DNA from: an uncultured Bacillaceae bacterium
GTDB lineage: Bacteria > Bacillota > Bacilli > Bacillales > Bacillaceae_L
Direction: 5' to 3'
DNA: 64,000 nt
Assembly: GCA_947497585.1 (NCBI GenBank)
Contig: CANMHG010000004.1
Span: 248,001 to 312,000 of the forward strand
Positions 59,700-64,000 of the stretch are shown here, in pieces. A model generated the notes under the pieces. It made no database searches, was not told the origin of the DNA, and saw only the letters and a list, made by a program, of their open reading frames with translations. How positions within the stretch are numbered: position 1 is the stretch's first letter; the number at the start of each line of letters is the position of its first letter. Position numbers and translations under genes: made by a program.

Positions 59700-59918
59700 A
59701 CACTATAAACAATAAACTAGTAACTAAATTTAATAAAAATTTATTGTAATTCAATAAATAGTGTGGTAAATTCATACTAATAAAGTTGTTTTTTATGAAC
59801 AAGGAACAACATTCTATTAAAATTAGGCCTCAAAGCGGTCATTTTAGAGGCATTTTGTAAAGCATTAGACTGTCAATCTGGAGACCTTTTGAAATATCGA
59901 GAAGATGAGACTACCTAG
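59700..59918 (+). pseudogene. Decayed duplicate of the YoaS/YozG-like operon
   Basis: Positions 59730-59790 resemble the leader of the operon at 56300-56360, including a perfect operator-like repeat (59739-59759). Positions 59826-59918 encode GLKAVILEAFCKALDCQSGD followed by LLKYREDETT and a stop, corresponding to the C-terminal third of the YozG-like protein. The DUF2975 gene and the HTH are deleted. It shows a past duplication or transfer of the locus. Confidence 0.75.
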
Positions 59919-59944
59919 GTTAATCAAGTTTGGAGGTTCAAATT

Positions 59945-60736
59945 ATGAGAGCACTAAAACAACTCGTTCGTTTTGGTTGGGAGCAGGCCTTATCATGTGT
60001 GTTTCCGGTTGTTATATTTGCTTCTTTGGCTATTACTCAAGTTATGCCACTTCCCTTTTTACCCCGGTACGATTGGCTACTCATCATTTGTCTTCTGATG
60101 CAATGGTGGATGATTCGTTCTGGGTTAGAAACAAAAGATGAGCTAAAAGTGATTACATTGTTCCACCTTATTGGTCTCGCACTTGAACTTTTCAAGGTTC
60201 ATATGGGTTCCTGGTCTTACCCGGACGAAGGCTATTCCAAGATTTTTGGAGTACCTTTGTATAGTGGATTTATGTACGCAAGTGTAGCAAGTTATCTTTG
60301 TCAGGCATGGAGAAGGCTTAAGGTTGAACTAGTTAAGTGGCCACCGATGTTGTTTGTTGTACCTCTTGCTGCTGCTATTTATTTGAATTTTTTTACTCAC
60401 CATTATTGGATAGATATTCGTTGGTGGTTATCTGCGCTAGTCATTGTTGTATTTTGGCAGTCATGGGTTTCGTATGAAGTTGGTGGAACACGTTACCGTA
60501 TGCCAATTGTATTTTCTTTTGTGCTTATCGGATTTTTTATATGGATAGCTGAAAATATCGCAACGTTCTTTGGGGCTTGGGAATACCCAAACCAAACTGA
60601 TGCATGGAGTCTCGTTCATTTAGGTAAGGTAAGTTCTTGGCTTCTATTAGTAATTGTTAGCTTTCTTATAGTAGCGACGTTAAAGCAGGTTAAGGGGACT
60701 AATTCCACTATGGTAGATAATAGTCAGTTTTTATAA
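59945..60736 (+). CDS. DUF817 family membrane protein
   Basis: A 263-residue membrane protein with eight to nine helices. The segment FKVHMGSWSYPDEGYSKIFG then VPLYSGFMYASVASYLCQAW and FFGAWEYPNQTDAWSLVHLG are characteristic of DUF817 (carotenoid cyclase-like fold). ATG 59945 follows TTGGAGG. The family has no established function. It may have displaced or followed the decayed YozG copy that ends 26 bases upstream. Confidence 0.85.
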   Translation: MRALKQLVRFGWEQALSCVFPVVIFASLAITQVMPLPFLPRYDWLLIICLLMQWWMIRSGLETKDELKVITLFHLIGLALELFKVHMGSWSYPDEGYSKIFGVPLYSGFMYASVASYLCQAWRRLKVELVKWPPMLFVVPLAAAIYLNFFTHHYWIDIRWWLSALVIVVFWQSWVSYEVGGTRYRMPIVFSFVLIGFFIWIAENIATFFGAWEYPNQTDAWSLVHLGKVSSWLLLVIVSFLIVATLKQVKGTNSTMVDNSQFL

Positions 60737-60815
60737 CTGTCCTTTAGTACTATCGGAACATTCTTTGTTAATTTTTTACAGTTAAAGAGTATTCTGCCTT
60801 AGCCTCAGGCTAGGC

Positions 60816-61367
60816 TTACTTTTTTAATTTTAGGAAGAGATTTGTAAACCAATAAGCTAGTACAGCCATCCCAGTATCTAGTAGGTAGATATGAAAGAGA
60901 TTCATTCCATTATGAAGCTCCAATAACTCTAATTTTTGCCAGAACCAGGCAGTGGCAGTGACTATAGCAGCGGTAAAAAGGGTGAGAAGATAAAAGTTCT
61001 TTTTATGTTTAATAGCATACTGATAGGTGAGCAAAAAAATTACAGGAACAAAGGATCCATCGACAGGAATGCTTACGGGTATAAAAGGAATCATATGGTA
61101 AGGATGAGACCAAAAGTTAAAACGGGTAAAGAAAACGTCTAAATAAACAAAAATGACATGAAAGGAGTAACCATAAAAAGCGATTTGAAATATCTTTTTT
61201 TTATGAATAAGGAAGAGTGTGACTAGTAAAGGAACGATAAAAAAACCCACAGACGTCCAAAATTGCCACGTGCCAAAATGTCCATATCGATTCCAATGTT
61301 CCAAGATTAGATCCATAAGTTCAGCATCTAGATTACGGATTTCTTGTTGGAGATGCTCTTGTGACAT
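60816..61367 (-). CDS. CBO0543-family membrane protein
   Basis: A 183-residue protein. It begins with an amphipathic helix (LQQEIRNLDAELMDLILEHW), then about five membrane helices. The sequences FGTWQFWTSVGFFIVPLLVT and FTRFNFWSHPYHMIPFIPVS are characteristic of CBO0543. ATG 61367 has AGGAGGG upstream. It is convergent with the DUF817 gene and divergent from a related gene at 61564. The function is unknown. Confidence 0.78.
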   Translation of the reverse strand: MSQEHLQQEIRNLDAELMDLILEHWNRYGHFGTWQFWTSVGFFIVPLLVTLFLIHKKKIFQIAFYGYSFHVIFVYLDVFFTRFNFWSHPYHMIPFIPVSIPVDGSFVPVIFLLTYQYAIKHKKNFYLLTLFTAAIVTATAWFWQKLELLELHNGMNLFHIYLLDTGMAVLAYWFTNLFLKLKK

Positions 61368-61563
61368 TGATTATTCCCTCCTAAGGTTCCTCTTCTATAG
61401 ATATAGCTTGGCGAATGTTCTTAATTTTTATGTGAGTTGAAATATTATTCTAAGCTTAATTGACAGTGTTACGTCATCTTAAACAGACTGAAGTTAAATT
61501 ATAAAATAGGGAATTTAGTAAACAATAGAATATAAAATTTTTTTTGGAGAGGAATGGGAGCGC

Positions 61564-62151
61564 TTGAATCAACCATTTTCTTTAGAAGGTTTGATTATTA
61601 TATTTTCTACCATTATATCCATTATTATCTCTATATTAATTATTAGGCTGAATTGGAAAAGGTATGGACTATTGTTTCTTTTGAGTTCTTTTGCTGGTTA
61701 TTTTATTTGTTATATTTTTGTGAAACTTGGTTATTATCATTACCCTTATACATTGTTGCCTAACTATTCGTTAATGCCAATAACATCAATAACAACAGTT
61801 TTTCCTTTTATTGTTATTGGTTCAGTATGTTTTAGTCCAAAAGAATGGAAATGGAAAATACCATTCTATTGGACGATTGTTCATGCCGGAATGGTTTTTG
61901 AGATATGGGCTATTCGAAATACAACACTCATAGAATATTTAAATAAATGGGATTCGTGGGATTCTTACACTAGTTGGTGGATCTACTTGTTGATATTTCA
62001 ATTAATAGGCGAGAAAATCGTTCCTGCGAAATACACCTATCCTATTAATTCGGCCAAATTTAGATACTCTTCAATCTTCTGGATCATCTCACATATGATT
62101 CTAGTTGGAAGTATTTTTTATTTTGGTTACCATACTGGCTCTAAGATATAG
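61564..62151 (+). CDS. CBO0543-like membrane protein
   Basis: A 195-residue protein with five to six helices starting at TTG 61564 behind GGGAG. YYHYPYTLLPNYSLMPITSI corresponds to the aromatic FW-HPYHMIPF element of the neighbour at 60816, and VFEIWAIRNTTLIEYLNKWD matches the Glu-Trp region of the family. It diverges from the 60816 gene and is a distant paralogue. The function is unknown. Confidence 0.68.
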   Translation: MNQPFSLEGLIIIFSTIISIIISILIIRLNWKRYGLLFLLSSFAGYFICYIFVKLGYYHYPYTLLPNYSLMPITSITTVFPFIVIGSVCFSPKEWKWKIPFYWTIVHAGMVFEIWAIRNTTLIEYLNKWDSWDSYTSWWIYLLIFQLIGEKIVPAKYTYPINSAKFRYSSIFWIISHMILVGSIFYFGYHTGSKI

Positions 62152-62156
62152 CTTTA

Positions 62157-62195
62157 AGAGTGTTAGTCAATGAAGGATTAATACTCTTTTTTTAT
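62157..62195 (+). terminator. Terminator after the CBO0543-like gene
   Basis: AAGAGTGTTA pairs with TAATACTCTT followed by T6. Confidence 0.8.
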
Positions 62196-62227
62196 AATTG
62201 TATAGTGTATACAAGTAACTCTGAAGT

Positions 62228-62383
62228 TTAATCTCTCATTGCTCCTGCCTCGCGAGAAGTCATGGCACCTTGACCTTCACTAACATCTTTTTGAATTTCT
62301 TGTTTTACTTTTTGGGCATCAGTACCCGCATATTCTGGTTTCAGAATTGAATCTACATTCTCGTTAGCTTGTTGATGTTTCAT
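62228..62383 (-). CDS. Small hydrophilic protein, possibly spore-related
   Basis: A 51-residue protein from ATG 62383 with GGGAGGAAT upstream: MKHQQANENVDSILKPEY then AGTDAQKVKQEIQKDVSEG and QGAMTSREAGAMRD. The AGTDAQKVKQ and GQG elements recall gamma-type small acid-soluble spore proteins, but the repeats of that family are absent. The strong ribosome site and compositional bias make it a convincing gene. The function is unknown. Confidence 0.62.
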   Translation of the reverse strand: MKHQQANENVDSILKPEYAGTDAQKVKQEIQKDVSEGQGAMTSREAGAMRD

Positions 62384-62608
62384 ATAATTCCTCCCAAATT
62401 ATTGTCTATTAACCTTAGTATTAACAAAGAAATTTGTTTTAGTACGTTACTTAAGAGTGTGTTCTGTATCAGAGGGATTATGTTGAGAACCGAAATAGAG
62501 GGTAGTCAGAAGGATTACTAACTACTTGTGTTGAAATACATCAGTGAACATATTTATATAAATTCTTCTGTGTAGAATAACTTTGCTTAATTAAGGGGAT
62601 AAAAACAT

Positions 62609-63550
62609 ATGCTTTTATCAAATTTAACGTATGAACAATTTCAATCAATAAATGAGGATAGCAGCTTTTGGGAGCGTAAAATGATTGGCATTATCCAACA
62701 GGAAAACATACCAGAAGGAAGTTTAACCCGTTTTTCTTACGGTTCTAATATTGTTTATAGTTATAACGGTGAGTTAGTTATTAAACTGTATCCTAGTTAT
62801 TTTAAGGATGAATTTGAACGTGAAATAGAAGTGTTAAAAAATATTGAAAACGACATTACGTTTGTTGAAATACCAAAGATACACTCAGTTGGTGCATATG
62901 AAGGCTGGGACTATCTTATTATGAGTGAACTTGAAGGATCGCTATTAATTGATTTATGGGATCAACTTACATTCGAAGAAAAGATAGAGTGCAGTACAGA
63001 TTTAGGTAAAGTCATCCGTGAGTTTCATTCTATCTCAAATGATAGCTTTAAAACGATAGATGTAGATTGGCAGTCATTTATAAAAAATCAATATCTTACT
63101 GTGGTTGATAAACAAATAAAGGCCAATTTACCTCAGAAATTTTTAAATACTTTAGAAGAATATTTAGAGGAGTCTTGTATAAATTACCATCCTACACTAA
63201 GGTTGTTAACTGGCGAGTACACACCATTTAATTTACTCTTTAATAAGGATAATGATAATTGGAAGCTAACAGGAGTGATCGATTTTGCTGATTGTTTTTT
63301 AGGAGATCCTGAATATGATTTACTAGGCCCAATTCTTTTTATGTTTAACGGTAATAAGGAGCTAACAACTTCATTTTTACTTAGCTACGGCTATAGAAAA
63401 GAAGAGCTTAATGATTACCTTCGTAAAAAGCTCATGACCTACACACTCCTCCATCGTTTCAGTAACATAGAGTACTATATTTCTAGAAATCCTGAAGCCA
63501 ATAATTGTGATAGCTTTGAAGACCTATCTAGACAGCTTTTTAATTTTTAA
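62609..63550 (+). CDS. APH/ChoK-type phosphotransferase with altered catalytic motif
   Basis: A 313-residue protein of the aminoglycoside phosphotransferase fold. The N-lobe has a Lys in ELVIKLYPSYF and a Glu in FEREIEVLKNI, and the linker is YLIMSELEGSLL. The catalytic loop reads LLTGEYTPFNLLFN in place of HGDxxxxN, so Asp is Glu and His is Thr. The metal-binding motif GVIDFADCFLGDPEYDL is intact. The acceptor is unknown. It is 12 bases upstream of trmO and may be co-transcribed. Confidence 0.8.
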   Translation: MLLSNLTYEQFQSINEDSSFWERKMIGIIQQENIPEGSLTRFSYGSNIVYSYNGELVIKLYPSYFKDEFEREIEVLKNIENDITFVEIPKIHSVGAYEGWDYLIMSELEGSLLIDLWDQLTFEEKIECSTDLGKVIREFHSISNDSFKTIDVDWQSFIKNQYLTVVDKQIKANLPQKFLNTLEEYLEESCINYHPTLRLLTGEYTPFNLLFNKDNDNWKLTGVIDFADCFLGDPEYDLLGPILFMFNGNKELTTSFLLSYGYRKEELNDYLRKKLMTYTLLHRFSNIEYYISRNPEANNCDSFEDLSRQLFNF

Positions 63551-63562
63551 GGAGGAAGAAAG

Positions 63563-64000
63563 ATGTTGATGCAATTAAAACCAATTGGCTATATTAAAAG
63601 CCCTAGGAAGACTCCAGAGGATGATAACTGGGGAAAAGTTGTGTCTCTTATTACTTTGGAAGATAACATGCCTCAAGAAAGTCTTGATGGAATTGAGTTA
63701 TTTTCCCATGCTGATATTATCTTTTATTTTCATCTAGTAAAGGCTGAAAAAATAGAACATGGTTCTAGACACCCAAGAAATGATGTAACATTACCTAAAA
63801 TGGGGATCTTTGCACAACGTGGGAAGAATAGACCGAATCAATTGGGAGTAACTACTGTAAAAATTATTAAACGTGAGGGTAATACTCTCTATGTAAGCGG
63901 GTTGGATGCAGTAGACGGTACTCCAGTCATTGACATTAAACCGGTCATGAAGGAATTCTTACCAAGGGAATCGGTAGAGCAACCTAGTTGGGTATCAGAA
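63563..64000 (+). CDS. trmO: tRNA (N6-threonylcarbamoyladenosine37-N6)-methyltransferase (partial)
   Basis: The first 146 residues of a TrmO/TsaA (YaeB/VirR-like) protein; the gene runs off the right edge. Motifs are LKPIGYIKSPRKTPEDDNWG, LFSHADIIFYFHLV, RHPRNDVTLPKMGIFAQRGK then NRPNQLGVTTVKI and GLDAVDGTPVIDIKP, which are diagnostic. TrmO uses SAM to methylate t6A37 in tRNAs decoding ACY; some members of the family have other substrates. ATG 63563 follows GGAGGAAG. Confidence 0.88.
   Translation, partial: MLMQLKPIGYIKSPRKTPEDDNWGKVVSLITLEDNMPQESLDGIELFSHADIIFYFHLVKAEKIEHGSRHPRNDVTLPKMGIFAQRGKNRPNQLGVTTVKIIKREGNTLYVSGLDAVDGTPVIDIKPVMKEFLPRESVEQPSWVSE

Noticed and set aside
1..64000. tRNA, rRNA, riboswitch, transposase or prophage genes
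   Set aside because: None was recognised on either strand by sequence or motif; a covariance-model search would be needed to exclude small structured RNAs.

Overview
This 64 kb window is chromosomal DNA of a low-GC Gram-positive endospore former of the Bacillaceae. The grounds are GGAGG-type ribosome binding sites, frequent GTG and TTG starts, an Sda-like checkpoint protein, a BceRS-BceAB-type antimicrobial peptide module, a YtrA-type operon, a YoaS/YozG-like pair, and regulatory sites that fit Bacillus consensus sequences (Fur, PhoP, CcpA cre and BceR-like). A NaChBac-type sodium channel and a multisubunit Na+/H+ antiporter cluster suggest a sodium-using, possibly alkaliphilic or halotolerant lineage; that last step is inference. 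I see no rRNA, tRNA, CRISPR array, prophage or transposase.

Layout. 1-1.8 kb (minus strand): the distal part of an Mrp/Mbh-type cation antiporter operon with the non-standard order E-F-G-MbhD-MbhE. 1.9-7 kb: an ArsR/VOC pair, a HEAT-like protein, an OxlT-like transporter, then a small island holding two paralogous winged-helix-like miniproteins and a nucleotidyltransferase-fold protein, bracketed by two copies of a 58 bp palindrome, and a sigma-70 family factor. 7-12 kb: a CPBP protease, an unannotated sda-like gene, a frameshifted LytTR response regulator and a hybrid kinase with a MEDS/DcmR-type sensor. 12-22.8 kb: a YtrA-type ABC operon, an orphan ECF sigma factor, several decayed genes (GNAT, DUF2935, a DUF3231-like tail), palindromic repeats, a YnfA-family gene and an XRE-DUF3169-ABC operon. 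23-27.5 kb: the Bce-type resistance module with convergent kinase/regulator genes. 27.6-39 kb: housekeeping and accessory genes (AlkD-like, LysM-deacetylase, drug efflux, VTT protein, methyltransferase, small membrane proteins, Na+ channel).

39.2-43.5 kb: a tandem array of eleven 52 bp hairpin repeats followed by a phnDCEE uptake operon with a predicted PhoP box. 43.6-49 kb: a second MEDS-type kinase, then a BMP lipoprotein gene paired with a chemoreceptor gene, then a second 52 bp hairpin array of the same family. 49-56.2 kb: an iron-responsive block in which a NERD protein and a Fe-S-type PD-(D/E)XK-like protein diverge around a Fur box, followed by a ferredoxin-NADP reductase and a siderophore uptake operon diverging around two more Fur boxes. 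56.3-64 kb: a YoaS/YozG pair and its decayed duplicate, an ECF sigma/anti-sigma pair, a DUF817 protein, CBO0543-like membrane proteins, an APH-like kinase and a truncated trmO.

The best candidates for something undescribed are (i) the exact-period 52 bp hairpin arrays present at three loci, (ii) the palindrome-bounded winged-helix/nucleotidyltransferase module, and (iii) the Fur-box-linked nuclease pair.
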